A DNA stretch of 64,000 bases from Rothia sp. HMSC078H08. GTDB lineage: Bacteria; Actinomycetota; Actinomycetes; Actinomycetales; Micrococcaceae. Each line of letters opens with the position of its first letter. Positions within the stretch are counted from its first letter, which is position 1. A program made the translations under genes and the position numbers. Location of the stretch: contig NZ_KV795253.1 of assembly GCF_001808955.1 (NCBI RefSeq), forward strand, positions 76,944 through 140,943. Reading direction: 5' to 3'. A model generated the notes under the pieces. That model did not search any database. It had not been told where the DNA came from and was given only the letters and a program-made list of their open reading frames with translations. Shown here piece after piece: positions 18,011-27,089 of this stretch.

Positions 18011-18823
18011 ATGATTAAACTCATCGCCAGCGACCTGGATGGCACCCTCATCGGGCACGATTTCCGGTTCCGTCCGCGGACCCTGCGCGCCCTTGAGGCT
18101 GCCCGCGCCGCCGGGATCGATATCGTCTTCGTTACCGGCCGCCCGAGCCGCTGGCTCACGCCCCTGCGCGAGCAGACCGACTTCGACTCCTACGCCATCT
18201 GCTCCAACGGTGCCGTGGTGTACCACCTGGGCGCGAACGAGGTAGAAGAGATCAACGGCGCAGATCCCGCGGTGATTGCCCGCACCCACGAACTCCTAGA
18301 ACCCATGTTCCCCGACGCCACCTACACCCTGGAAACCGTAGACACCGTCTATATTCAGGGGCCTCACGACGGCGGTGAGGTGCTTGAGGGCGCCCGCGTT
18401 ATTGAGTCGAGTATTGCTGATTCCCTGGAACGAATTGGCTCAACCCCGGTCATTAAGTACCTGATCCGTGTGCCCGGCATGGACCCGGATATTCTGCAGG
18501 CGCGCGTGCATCAGGCGGTGGGTTCGCTGGTGTCGGTGACCCGCGGCGTAGTTGGTGAACCGCTCGTTGAGATGGGCTCTAAGACCGTGAATAAGGGACG
18601 GATCCTGGAGAAGTTCGCGGCACGCCACGGCATTGAGGCGCACGAGGTGATGGCGTTCGGTGACATGCCGAACGATGCTGAGATGCTCTGCTGGGCGGGG
18701 GAAGGCTTCGCTATGGCCTCGGGTCAGCCGGCGCTCATTGCGAAGGTGGGGCGCACCTGCCCGGCCTTCCATGAGGACGGTGTGGCGCAGACGATTGAGG
18801 CGATGCTCGCCGAACGGTCCTAG
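18011..18823 (+). CDS. HAD-superfamily (Cof-type) phosphatase
   Basis: The 270-residue protein has motif I DLDGT (residues 8-12, nucleophile D8), motif II FVTGRP, a lysine in NKGRILEKF, and motif IV FGDMPNDAEML. The cap between motifs II and III is typical of the Cof/IIB subclass, which dephosphorylates sugar phosphates and cofactors such as FMN or pyridoxal phosphate. The substrate cannot be read from the sequence. The SD (GAAGG) is rather distant from the ATG. Confidence 0.88.
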   Translation: MIKLIASDLDGTLIGHDFRFRPRTLRALEAARAAGIDIVFVTGRPSRWLTPLREQTDFDSYAICSNGAVVYHLGANEVEEINGADPAVIARTHELLEPMFPDATYTLETVDTVYIQGPHDGGEVLEGARVIESSIADSLERIGSTPVIKYLIRVPGMDPDILQARVHQAVGSLVSVTRGVVGEPLVEMGSKTVNKGRILEKFAARHGIEAHEVMAFGDMPNDAEMLCWAGEGFAMASGQPALIAKVGRTCPAFHEDGVAQTIEAMLAERS

Positions 18824-18868
18824 CCGCCTAGCACTGCTATCCAGCACTAGCGGCTGGGTCAGCCTCCG

Positions 18869-18955
18869 CAGACATAACTCAGACATAAACTTTTATGTCT
18901 ACACATAAAAAATTTGAGTCTAGACATAAAAATTTATGTCTAGACTCAAATTTTT
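18869..18955. promoter_or_regulatory. Cluster of palindromic operators upstream of the AlbA/ATPase gene
   Basis: A 48-base palindrome has two perfect 23-bp arms (18908-18930, 18933-18955) around AA. A second one at 18881-18900 is AGACATAAA-CT-TTTATGTCT. The half-site AGACATAA also occurs at 18870-18877, and TCTAGACTAAAATTTTTG at 18981-18998 is a further copy of one arm. The shared unit is AGACATAAA or TCTAGACT. This looks like cooperative binding of one repressor, probably the product of the adjacent gene. Confidence 0.75.
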
Positions 18956-18963
18956 GTGTCTGA

Positions 18964-18993
18964 TTTACATCTGATTTGTGTCTAGACTAAAAT
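18964..18993 (+). promoter_or_regulatory. Leaderless promoter of the AlbA/ATPase gene
   Basis: TTTACA (18964-18969), an 18-base spacer and TAAAAT (18988-18993) put the transcription start on the A of the ATG at 19000. No SD precedes the start. The -10 lies inside an operator-like repeat, so repressor binding would block RNA polymerase. Confidence 0.7.
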
Positions 18994-18999
18994 TTTTGT

Positions 19000-20517
19000 A
19001 TGAACAACGTGGAATGGACCCCCGAATGGCTTACTGAAACCATCAAACTACTGCGTACTCACGGTAGCGATACGCAGTTTATCGAGGTTAAAAAAGCCCA
19101 CGGAGGCTACCCCGGAAGCCTAGACGCAACCCTTAGTAGCTTCTCCAATAGTTCCACGGGCGGAATCATTATCTGTGGACTCGATGAGAATAATGACTTT
19201 GCACCTGTAGGCGTATACGACCCTGCAGACCTAGAAAAAACCCTCGGTAACAAGCTCCGCAGGGGCCTCAAGCCTCCGAACACCATGGAATCTGGCACTA
19301 TCCTCTATGAAGGCACCAAAATCTTTGTTGCCACAATTCCTCCGCTGCCTCCCTACGAACGACCCGCCTACATTGGCGGTAAAGCGTACGTGCGTTCCGG
19401 CGACGGTGACCACGAAATGAGCCGCCACGAAACCGACCTGATGGTGGCTCAGCGGACACGCACCGGATTCGATGAGGAGCCGGTGGAATACACCTCCATA
19501 GCTGACCTAGACGAAGGCCTCAAAACTGCTTATCTGCGAGACGTACGCGCTAAATCACGCCGCCTTGCTGGAAGCTCCGATGAAGAAGTGCTCCGCCGCA
19601 AGGGAATTATTGCCCTCGGAACCGACAACCTTTCCCTTGCCGGCCTGTACGCCTTGGGTTCTTACCCCCAAGAGTTCAGGCCCTCGCTCAAAGTCACTGG
19701 AGTCGTCATCGACCCAAACGGTAAAGCTCGCAACCTCGACAAATTCGAGGCGGACGGCCCCATCCCCGCCATGCTCGAAGAGACTCTGGCATGGATCAAT
19801 CGGAACCTGGCACACCCGGTTGTCGAGCTGTCCAATGGGCATCTCATCAACGGGCAGGAAGTACCCGATATTGCCCTTCGTGAGATTCTGTCGAATGCAC
19901 TCGTACACCGCAGCCTCAACCCCAAAGCAGATACCGAAGAGGTGCGCGTCAGGATTTTCCCCGACCGAATCTCTGTAGAGAACCCTGGTGGTCTATACGG
20001 AATCACTCTCCAGCGCCTGCAAGAGTATGGAGAACGTTCCCGCGTGAACGACCGCCTGTATGACGTCTGCACGCACGTAACAACCCCCGACGACGGATAC
20101 CGAGTCATCGAGGGCGAGGGTAGCGGCATCTACACTGCCCAGGAGGCGGTGCGTCAGGCAGGGCTGAAACCCATCCAATTCATTGATGGGGTCATTCGTT
20201 TTACCGCGATTATTAGCCGGGAGCCTCTGGTTGGTGCTCGTGCCGCCGACGTCGGTTCACCGAAGCAGAAGTCGGAAGCAGGCCCGCGCCAATCGTCACC
20301 TACGGTTCCCAGCAGCCGTCAGGAGGCGGTGCTCCTCGCTCTGCGCTCGCTACGTCACCCCGCCGGTATCGACGACATCATGGGTGCTCTTCCCGGGCCT
20401 TTTGCTGAGCTGCGGAAGCCGCAGGTCCGGTACGTTCTGACAAAGCTTCTTCAAGAGGGCGTAATCGTGCGTGAAGGTGGTCGAGGCAACCGCAATACGA
20501 CATACCGCCTGGCCTAA
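19000..20517 (+). CDS. AlbA_2 / GHKL-ATPase / winged-helix regulator-like protein
   Basis: The 505-residue protein has three parts. Residues about 10-140 form an AlbA_2 (Schlafen-like) domain with TQFIEVKKAHGGYP and GGIIICGLDE. Residues about 280-400 form a GHKL-type ATP-binding domain with the N-box LREILSNALVHRSL and a G-rich IEGEGSGI loop. Residues about 435-505 form a winged helix. Relatives are annotated as ATP-binding or RecG-related regulators, and a few sit in defence or stress islands. The operator cluster covering its own promoter suggests autorepression. Composition is less GC-biased than in the flanking genes, consistent with acquisition. Its cellular target is unknown. Confidence 0.8.
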   Translation: MNNVEWTPEWLTETIKLLRTHGSDTQFIEVKKAHGGYPGSLDATLSSFSNSSTGGIIICGLDENNDFAPVGVYDPADLEKTLGNKLRRGLKPPNTMESGTILYEGTKIFVATIPPLPPYERPAYIGGKAYVRSGDGDHEMSRHETDLMVAQRTRTGFDEEPVEYTSIADLDEGLKTAYLRDVRAKSRRLAGSSDEEVLRRKGIIALGTDNLSLAGLYALGSYPQEFRPSLKVTGVVIDPNGKARNLDKFEADGPIPAMLEETLAWINRNLAHPVVELSNGHLINGQEVPDIALREILSNALVHRSLNPKADTEEVRVRIFPDRISVENPGGLYGITLQRLQEYGERSRVNDRLYDVCTHVTTPDDGYRVIEGEGSGIYTAQEAVRQAGLKPIQFIDGVIRFTAIISREPLVGARAADVGSPKQKSEAGPRQSSPTVPSSRQEAVLLALRSLRHPAGIDDIMGALPGPFAELRKPQVRYVLTKLLQEGVIVREGGRGNRNTTYRLA

Positions 20518-20537
20518 TCGAACATCGGGCTAACAAC

Positions 20538-20579
20538 AAAAGCGGCCCGGATGGATTGGTTTCCATCCGGGCCGCTTTT
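20538..20579. terminator. Bidirectional terminator
   Basis: An 18-bp stem (20538-20555 with 20562-20579) has A-runs before it and T-runs after it, the ideal form for two convergent genes. Confidence 0.9.
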
Positions 20580-20626
20580 CTGCAGCCTACGCCTCAGGAG
20601 TATTACTCCAACGGGCGGTCAGGCGC

Positions 20627-21961
20627 CTAGTGCACCTCAGTGCTCTTCTCAGGATCGAAGGGTTCCAACGGGTCGCCAGCAGCCTTCGTGTACTTCGCGA
20701 TGAAGGTCATCAGGTGGAAGATAATCAGGGTCGCAGCGGTACCCAGAGCAATACCGGCGAAGGACAGCTCACCGAAGGTCCAGGTGTAGTCCGCGATACC
20801 CACGATCAGCGCCACAGCGGCGGTGGTCAGGTTGATCTGGTTCGAGAAGTTCACGCGGTTCTCGCTCCAAATACGAACGCCGAGCATACCAATCATGCCG
20901 TACAGTACGGTTGCGGCACCGCCCAGAACACCCGCGGGAACGGATGCAATAGCCGCGCCGAAGCCCGGGAAGAGAGACAGGACAATCGCGAAGATAGCCG
21001 CCACCCAGTACGCCGCGGTGGAGTACACCTTGGTCGCAGCCATCACGCCGATGTTCTCAGCGTAGGTGGTGGTACCCGAACCGCCACCCATGCCTGCGAT
21101 GGTGGTTGCCAGGCCGTCCGCCATGAGGGCGCGGCCGGAGTAGTCGTCCAGGTTTTCGCCGCTCATCTGAGCCACCGACTTCACGTGACCGATGTTCTCA
21201 GCCACGAGCACCAGAATCACGGGGATAAACAGGCCGGCGAGCTCCCAGTGGAACTCGGGGGTCTGGAACTGCGGCAGGCCAATGAAGCCCTGAGCCTGTA
21301 CGGTCTCTTGAATCTTCTCGAATTTCACCTCGCCGCGAATCACAGCGGTGATGTAGCCGATACCCACACCCAGCAGAATGGACAGACGACCAATGATGCC
21401 CTTGAAAAGCACCGAAATCAGGATGATGGAGCACAGGGTCACCAGCGCGGTCACCGGTGCCACCATGAAGTTGTCCTTAGCGCTCTTTGCCAGGTTGAAA
21501 CCAATCAGCGCCACAATCGAGCCGGTGACAACCGGCGGCATGAGCTTGGTGAGCCAGCCGGTGCCAGCAAACTGAACGATCAAGCCGACCAGGAACAGGG
21601 CGATACCCGCCATAACGATGCCGCCGAGGGCGCCAGCGGGGCCGTGCGAGTTCATGGCAGCCGCCAGAGGCGCAATGAACGCAAACGAAGAACCCAAGTA
21701 GGAGGGGACGCGTCCGCGAGTAATGAGCAGGAACAGGACCGTGCCGAGACCCGAGAAGAACAGGGTGGTTGCCGGCGGGAAGCCGGTAATAATCGGCACG
21801 AGGAAGGTTGCGCCGAACATTGCAACCACGTGCTGCGCGCCAATGCCGATAGTAATCGGCCAGGCGAGGCGCTCGTTCGGGGCGACGAAGGAACCGGGCT
21901 GAATGCTTCGACCGTCGCCGTGAATCGACCAGTCAAAGCCGAGAAGTTTAGAGATGCTCAA
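20627..21961 (-). CDS. uraA: Uracil/xanthine permease (NCS2 family, UraA-like)
   Basis: This NCS2 nucleobase:H+ symporter has 12-14 membrane segments. The substrate-site motifs are LVAENIGHVKSVA and GGGSGTTTYAENIGVM, the latter close to the UraA signature. I prefer the TTG at 21961 because AGGAG lies six bases before it. An in-frame ATG at 22003 sits directly after a TAGAAT -10-like element with no SD and would add 14 residues. The minus-strand promoter is near 22010. Uracil is the likeliest substrate, with xanthine possible. Confidence 0.9.
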   Translation of the reverse strand: MSISKLLGFDWSIHGDGRSIQPGSFVAPNERLAWPITIGIGAQHVVAMFGATFLVPIITGFPPATTLFFSGLGTVLFLLITRGRVPSYLGSSFAFIAPLAAAMNSHGPAGALGGIVMAGIALFLVGLIVQFAGTGWLTKLMPPVVTGSIVALIGFNLAKSAKDNFMVAPVTALVTLCSIILISVLFKGIIGRLSILLGVGIGYITAVIRGEVKFEKIQETVQAQGFIGLPQFQTPEFHWELAGLFIPVILVLVAENIGHVKSVAQMSGENLDDYSGRALMADGLATTIAGMGGGSGTTTYAENIGVMAATKVYSTAAYWVAAIFAIVLSLFPGFGAAIASVPAGVLGGAATVLYGMIGMLGVRIWSENRVNFSNQINLTTAAVALIVGIADYTWTFGELSFAGIALGTAATLIIFHLMTFIAKYTKAAGDPLEPFDPEKSTEVH

Positions 21962-22125
21962 AGGGAGCTCCTGAGGTGAATGTGGTGGTGTATAAAATTC
22001 CACATAATTCTACGCGCATATGGGTGTAGGTCACAGCTAAACGCCTATAAATATGAGCAGAGATACGTTAATTAGGGCATAGTCTTCTTTTATTGTGGGC
22101 TCCATATCCCGTATATAGCCCAGAA

Positions 22126-22177
22126 TGCATCAATACCCCGTATATGCAATTCAAAGCACATACGGGGTATTGATGCA
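22126..22177. terminator. Terminator between the uraA promoter and the acyl-CoA dehydrogenase-like gene
   Basis: An 18-bp stem (22126-22143 with 22160-22177) is extended by TGC/GCA in the loop. It follows the minus-strand gene ending at 22218. Confidence 0.75.
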
Positions 22178-22217
22178 AAGAGCGAATAAAAACACTCGCT
22201 ATACGTAGCTCATTAGC

Positions 22218-23303
22218 TTAGAGAGCGTCACGCAGGTTCTCCAGGTGATCGTAACGCGCCAACTCATATCGCAGGTGACCTTCGGTCGGCGACTGAACCG
22301 GCAGGAACGACGCCTCACGCAGGCGACGAGCAGTCGGGGAAGTAGCCACGTAACCGGCGCCTCCAACAACCTGCAGCTCAAAGTGAGTAGCAATGGTCGC
22401 AAAGTGCGAAACACCCAAACGCAAGCTCAGCAGGTCACGACGCTCAGCACGCTCCGGCTCAGACGCCAGACGAATCAGTTCCTCACGCAGGCTCTGGTAC
22501 TCGGTCAGAATCAGCGGGAACTCAGGGCGGAACACGCCCTGAGAGACGTCCAGGTGCTTAGCAGCCTCCTGCAGGGCGCCAGCGGCAAGACCCAGGCAGA
22601 ACGACGACTGAACCAGCAGGAACGGCGCGGTCACATCGTGCAGGAACGCCTCAATATTGTCGCTCAGAATGTCCTCGCTCGGAACGAAAACGTCCTCGAA
22701 CTTCAGAGTGCCAGACTCGGTGCCGTTCAGTGCCAGCAGGTTGCGGTGGTAGTCAACGCTCAGACCCTCAACGTTCTGGCGAACCGTCACGATGTAGCGG
22801 TTCGGGTGGCTCTCCGGGGCGTTCTGCACAGCCACCGGAAGAACAATCACGCCGCCCGGGTACAGGTTCGACGCCCACGACACGGAACCGTTCAGCTTCA
22901 GACCGCCCTCAACGAGAGTGCCCTCAACCTTAATCGGTGCCAGGCCCGAAGCCTCCTTGTACGCTGCCGCCATCGCGGTGGTGCCGCTGACGGTTGCATC
23001 CGCCAGACCCTCGGGCAGCTCGCGGCCCACAGCGTCAAAGAACGCGATGGTGGAGCGGTGAGCCCACAGGGAGAACGCCGTGGAGGCATCCTCGGTGGCA
23101 AGGTCGAACGCTACCGAAACCTGGGGGACCAGGGAGCCGCCGTCACGGCCCAGGGTAATCAGGCCGTCCTTAGCGATTTCGCGCAGGTTCTCGAAGGGGG
23201 AACGCTCGCCACGGTCAACCGCGCTAGCGTGGGTTCGGGCGAGTGCGAGCACCTGCTCGCGCTGGGGGTAGTCGTAGAGGGGTTCGAGAGTGAACTCGGA
23301 CAT
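22218..23303 (-). CDS. Acyl-CoA dehydrogenase-like flavoprotein
   Basis: The 361-residue protein matches the acyl-CoA dehydrogenase fold: an N-terminal helical part, a central beta domain (VEGTLVEGGLKLNGSVSWASN) and a C-terminal helical domain. The family's catalytic glutamate is not obvious, and a group including flavin monooxygenases and sulfone or desulfurisation enzymes has the same layout. It is probably cotranscribed with the DUF4242 gene 30 bases upstream (SD AGGAG). The reaction is unknown. Confidence 0.75.
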   Translation of the reverse strand: MSEFTLEPLYDYPQREQVLALARTHASAVDRGERSPFENLREIAKDGLITLGRDGGSLVPQVSVAFDLATEDASTAFSLWAHRSTIAFFDAVGRELPEGLADATVSGTTAMAAAYKEASGLAPIKVEGTLVEGGLKLNGSVSWASNLYPGGVIVLPVAVQNAPESHPNRYIVTVRQNVEGLSVDYHRNLLALNGTESGTLKFEDVFVPSEDILSDNIEAFLHDVTAPFLLVQSSFCLGLAAGALQEAAKHLDVSQGVFRPEFPLILTEYQSLREELIRLASEPERAERRDLLSLRLGVSHFATIATHFELQVVGGAGYVATSPTARRLREASFLPVQSPTEGHLRYELARYDHLENLRDAL

Positions 23304-23333
23304 GGGGTTTCTCCTAAGCGGGGAGTGTCACAT

Positions 23334-23858
23334 CTATGCGTGCAGCTTGAACAGTCGGTCAATGGGGGTGCTGACGGCCTTACGGGCGCGAACAACAGCT
23401 TCTTCGTCGGGTGCGTCGTAGAAGCAGAGGCACTTTGCGGTGTCTTCGCGAACGTAGGTGCGCAGGAAGGAAACCTCGGGTACTTCAGCGTACTTGGGGG
23501 CGTTTGCCTTCTTGCGGGTCAGGTACTGTTCCATGGTGATTTCTGCGGGGATGTCCCACTCAACCAGGTAGTCTGCGTCCTTCTTGAGCTTCTTGATGTC
23601 TTCGAGCTCTGCGCCGACCAGGCGGACTGCGTCGGGGCCTGCGACGGCTGCGCGCTCACCGATGGCTGCGGTGAGGTCGGGGCCGAATGCGGTGCTCTCA
23701 GCTTCGACGATGACGAAGACAATCTTGTGGTCTGCGGAGACCTGGGTTTCGATGAGCTCTGCGCCGTGGCTCAGGGACGAGTTGACGGTCTCGATGAGTG
23801 CGGTTGCTTCGTCCTTGGACGGCTGCGCGGGGGTCAGTTCTACCAGGTAAAGTGCCAT
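23334..23858 (-). CDS. DUF4242-like ferredoxin-fold protein
   Basis: The 174-residue protein appears to be a duplication of a ferredoxin-like alpha/beta unit. The second half (VSFLRTYVREDTAKCLCFYDAPDEEAV) carries the DUF4242 signature seen in the nickel-binding SCO4226 of Streptomyces; the first half is a degenerate copy (MALYLVEL...KIVFVIVEAES). The two cysteines in KCLCFY could bind metal. It is the first gene of a two-gene unit with the acyl-CoA dehydrogenase-like gene (SD GAGGAG). A CCGGAAGG/CCTTCCGG hairpin at 23893-23910 lies in its leader. Confidence 0.65.
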   Translation of the reverse strand: MALYLVELTPAQPSKDEATALIETVNSSLSHGAELIETQVSADHKIVFVIVEAESTAFGPDLTAAIGERAAVAGPDAVRLVGAELEDIKKLKKDADYLVEWDIPAEITMEQYLTRKKANAPKYAEVPEVSFLRTYVREDTAKCLCFYDAPDEEAVVRARKAVSTPIDRLFKLHA

Positions 23859-24105
23859 GATGTTCTCCTCGGCTTAGGGTTGAAGGGTTGTTCCGGAAGG
23901 GGCCTTCCGGTTTGTTATGGATTCACCTTAGACCCGTGGTTGAGGGCTGTCTAGTAGATTTCTGTTCGTGGCTTAATACGTCCTTTTTGACTCTAATGTT
24001 CGTCATGTGTGTTCATGCGGAGACATAAATCGTCACAGTTCCGTGCATGGGAACCCGCCTACAGCCGCAGAATTTTCGCGTGGGTTATCGAACCCGGAGG
24101 CGCAT

Positions 24106-25296
24106 CTATCCGCGCCGTCCCGCTCGTGCTGCAAAGTCGTCGAGGGCGCGGTTGAGAGCGGGGACAGTCCACACTTTTTGCCCCTGAATTTTGACGCGTT
24201 CTTCACGCAGAATTTGCAACTCCACCATGCGGTTGAGGAGGCGATACACACTAGCCCGGGACCCCCGCGTGTGTTCCTCCACCATGCGTGCGGTGAAGGC
24301 GGGCTCGGTACAGCACAGGTCGGTGAGGGAACGCAGGAGAGGGGTTTTACGCTGGGCAATGGACAGCACCTCATCGCGCAGGGTTTCAATGTCTTGCGCC
24401 AGGATTTCTGCGTTGGTAATTGCCTTCTGTGTGGCGTCGATGAAGAGCTCGATGATGGGCTCGGCATCGCCTGCACGGTAGTCGGTGAGCGCCTGAATGT
24501 ACCCATCGGTATCGTGCAACAGCCCGGAGGAGACGGGCAGAATCACGTGGCGGGTGACGCCGCAGGCGAGCAGGAGCGCGGAGATGAGGGCTCGCCCGGT
24601 TCTGCCGTTGCCGTCAGTGAAAGGGTGAATCGTTTCAAATTGGGCGTGCGCGATAGCCGCCTGCGCGAGGGGGTCAATATCGCGGCGGTTCATGAAGGCT
24701 ACAAGGTCTTCGAGGGCGGCAGGAACCCTCTCGTGATGCGGCGCCACATAGTCGGCGGTTACCGGCGAATCGCCCTTAATCCACACCCACTGGGTGCGGA
24801 GTACGCCGGAGTCCTGCTGTAGGCCGCGGGTCAGTTCGCGGTGCATCGCGAGGATGTTATCGACGCTAATGTTTTCTGCGGTGTTCAAGGCTGCACGCAT
24901 GGCGTGAACGTTGCGTGCCACCAGCTCGGCGTTAACGCCAACTTTCGACCCGCTTGCACCCAGGACAGCCAGTGAGAGCTTGCGGGCACTAACGGTGAGG
25001 TTTTCGATCTGCGAGCTGGAGGCGGATTCGCCACGCAGAAGAACCGCAGAGAAGGGGATGCCGCCGATGTGGTGGAGCCGCTCATCGAAGCGGGTCATTG
25101 CGGTGGCGTTCTCCTGGAGGCGCGCTCGCAGTGCGGGGCTGAGTTCGACGTTGAGTGCGGCAATGGAAGCGGGTACGGCGCTGGAGAAGGTGCCGGAGTT
25201 GCGGCGCGTTGCGCGTCGGGAGGCGAGGGCGTCCCGGTGAACCCAGGGGGTTTGCGGCTCCCATGTGAGGGCGGGCCAGGTGGTGGCTGAGGGCAT
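24106..25296 (-). CDS. Fic-family protein with C-terminal winged helix
   Basis: The 396-residue protein has the complete Fic active-site motif HPFTDGNGRTGR (H224-R235), which AMPylates target proteins. An intramolecular class II inhibitory motif is present (S94-SQI-E98-N99), so activity is probably self-restrained. Residues about 320-390 form a winged-helix DNA-binding domain (RASVYRLLNRMVELQIL). The ATG has a strong SD (GGAGGAGG). The promoter region holds palindromes that this domain could bind. Targets are unknown. The gene stands alone, with no antitoxin-like partner. Confidence 0.9.
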   Translation of the reverse strand: MPSATTWPALTWEPQTPWVHRDALASRRATRRNSGTFSSAVPASIAALNVELSPALRARLQENATAMTRFDERLHHIGGIPFSAVLLRGESASSSQIENLTVSARKLSLAVLGASGSKVGVNAELVARNVHAMRAALNTAENISVDNILAMHRELTRGLQQDSGVLRTQWVWIKGDSPVTADYVAPHHERVPAALEDLVAFMNRRDIDPLAQAAIAHAQFETIHPFTDGNGRTGRALISALLLACGVTRHVILPVSSGLLHDTDGYIQALTDYRAGDAEPIIELFIDATQKAITNAEILAQDIETLRDEVLSIAQRKTPLLRSLTDLCCTEPAFTARMVEEHTRGSRASVYRLLNRMVELQILREERVKIQGQKVWTVPALNRALDDFAARAGRRG

Positions 25297-25340
25297 GGTT
25301 CCTCCTCCTGGGTGTCGTTAATGCTGGTCGTGCTTGAGGG

Positions 25341-25418
25341 GTCTTAATAAGACAATACACTTCAATTTTCTTATTAAGGCGCTTAATAAGAAAATCTGCG
25401 CGGATTGTCTCATTAAGG
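25341..25418. promoter_or_regulatory. Palindromic operator array upstream of the Fic gene
   Basis: Three related sites are visible. GTCTTAATAAGAC (25341-25353) is a perfect palindrome. A 31-base site has 14-bp perfect arms ATTTTCTTATTAAG / CTTAATAAGAAAAT (25365-25378, 25382-25395) around GCG. A weaker GTCTCATTAAGG lies near 25407. The common half-site is CTTA(A/T)TAAG in otherwise GC-rich DNA, which suggests autoregulation by the Fic winged-helix domain. Confidence 0.65.
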
Positions 25419-25477
25419 AACATGCTCCGAACGCCCCTCCTGAACCCCCCTCGACATTCCGGGGCTCCGACTGCCGG

Positions 25478-25522
25478 GAGCATACACCGGGGCATACACT
25501 GGAGCATGTACCAGGGCGTACA
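25478..25522. repeat. Short degenerate tandem repeat
   Basis: Four imperfect units of about 13 bases, of the type GCATACACCGGG, run in tandem. A similar CACCGGG-type triplet occurs at 33837-33872. No function is apparent. Confidence 0.45.
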
Positions 25523-25568
25523 GCAAGGGCCCCGAACCCTTGGTAATTCAAGGATTCTGGGCCCTCAC

Positions 25569-25614
25569 ATCTACACGCTCACGCTGCCCGAAGCAGCGAG
25601 TTGGCAGTGTAGAT
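25569..25614 (-). terminator. Terminator of the peptide transporter gene
   Basis: ATCTACAC (25569-25576) pairs with GTGTAGAT (25607-25614) around an inner GCTGC/GCAGC stem, 14 bases beyond the minus-strand stop. Confidence 0.65.
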
Positions 25615-25628
25615 AAGCAACTTTGTGG

Positions 25629-27089
25629 CTACTTCACGCCGCGCATCATCTTCTGAACCGGCTTGTGCACCAGGAACAGCAGCACACCGGTCGCGATGGT
25701 GATAATACCCATCCAGGTGAAGTAGGGAACTTCAGTTTCCATGCTGTAGAACTGAGCCAACCAACCCGACAGCACGGTACCCATTGCCACGGAGGTGAAG
25801 TACAGCGCCATCATGTTCACGCGGTGCGCCTTCGGTGCGAGCTTGGTCGCCAGCGAAATGCCCACCGGGGAAATAATCAGCTCAGCGATGGTGCAGACGA
25901 ATAGAATCAGCACAATCCAGCCGACGTTCACGCTCTGAACACCCGCCTGAGCGAGGAAGATCCAGAACGCCAGGCCGATGATAATCAGCGCTGCGGAGAA
26001 CTTCAGGGTGGTGACCGGCTGGCGGTCACCCCATTTGGTCCACAGGGCGGAGAACATCATGCCGAAGACGATGATGAAGATCGGGTTGATGGAGTTGACC
26101 AGGTTCGGGCTCAGCTCCATGCCCAGAATGTTCCAGTTAAGACGCTCATCCGAGTACACCGCCATGACGGTGAACTGCTGCTGGTACAGTGCCCAGAACA
26201 CGGCGTTTGCAATCCACAGGGGAATGAATGCGGTGACGCGGGAACGCTCATCCGCGGTGACGTCCTTAGCGGTCAGCAGCTGAGCGAACAGGGCGATAGC
26301 GCCGATGAAGATGAAGCCCATGACCCAGTTCTTGAGGTTGTCTGCGGTCATCAGGCCGGTTGCCAGCAGGATACCGAGAACGACCACGATACCGACCAGT
26401 GCCAGGAAGAAGTTACGCTTCTGAGCGCTGGTGAAGGGGGTGCCCACGTGGTGTACGGAGGCGGGCAGGTTCTTGCGGGTCAGCGAGTACTGAATCAGGC
26501 CGGCAGCCATACCGATAGCAGCCAGGCCAAATCCGAGGTGGAAACCGCCGGTGCTCCAGCCCCAACCGGTCAGAATCGGGCCGATGAGTGCACCGGTGTT
26601 CACGCCGATGTAGAAGATGGTGAAGCCCGCGTCGCGGCGGTGGTCGTTGTCCGAGTAGAGGGAGCCGACCAGCACGGATGCGTTACTCTTCAGACCGCCG
26701 GAGCCGATAGCGACCAGCAGCAGACCAATCACCACGCCGGGGACGCCGGGGATGAGGGAGAGGGAGACGTGACCCGCCATGATGCCTATGGCGGAGTAGA
26801 ATAGGGTACGCTCGGGGCCGAGGATGCGGTCACCGAGGATACCGCCGAGGATTGCCATGAGGTACACGACTGCACCGTACGCGCCGATAACGCCGGTGGC
26901 GAGGTCCTTGTCGAGGCCCAGGCCGCCCTTGTCGGCGGTGTAGTACAGGTAGTAGATCATGATGCCCTGCATGCCGTAGAAGGAGAAGCGCTCCCACATT
27001 TCTACGGTGAACAGGTTCGCGAGCATGCTCGGGTGGCCGAAGAAGGTCTTGGTGTCCTTGGGTTCGGCACCTGTGATGGTGTTGGACAT
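25629..27089 (-). CDS. POT-family di-/tripeptide:H+ symporter
   Basis: This proton-coupled oligopeptide transporter is about 486 residues long with 12-14 helices. The family signature EMWERFSFYGMQGIM matches ExxERFxYYG, and GSGGLKSN and FYIGVNTGALIGP follow. The ATG at 27089 (MSNTITGAE) was chosen because the upstream extension to 27191 is not membrane-protein-like; the SD there is poor. It imports small peptides, a major nutrient in protein-rich oral niches. It is a single-gene unit. Confidence 0.92.
   Translation of the reverse strand: MSNTITGAEPKDTKTFFGHPSMLANLFTVEMWERFSFYGMQGIMIYYLYYTADKGGLGLDKDLATGVIGAYGAVVYLMAILGGILGDRILGPERTLFYSAIGIMAGHVSLSLIPGVPGVVIGLLLVAIGSGGLKSNASVLVGSLYSDNDHRRDAGFTIFYIGVNTGALIGPILTGWGWSTGGFHLGFGLAAIGMAAGLIQYSLTRKNLPASVHHVGTPFTSAQKRNFFLALVGIVVVLGILLATGLMTADNLKNWVMGFIFIGAIALFAQLLTAKDVTADERSRVTAFIPLWIANAVFWALYQQQFTVMAVYSDERLNWNILGMELSPNLVNSINPIFIIVFGMMFSALWTKWGDRQPVTTLKFSAALIIIGLAFWIFLAQAGVQSVNVGWIVLILFVCTIAELIISPVGISLATKLAPKAHRVNMMALYFTSVAMGTVLSGWLAQFYSMETEVPYFTWMGIITIATGVLLFLVHKPVQKMMRGVK

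Noticed and set aside
25478-25522. CRISPR-like short tandem units
   Set aside because: Units are about 13 bases, degenerate and without spacers; no cas genes are present.
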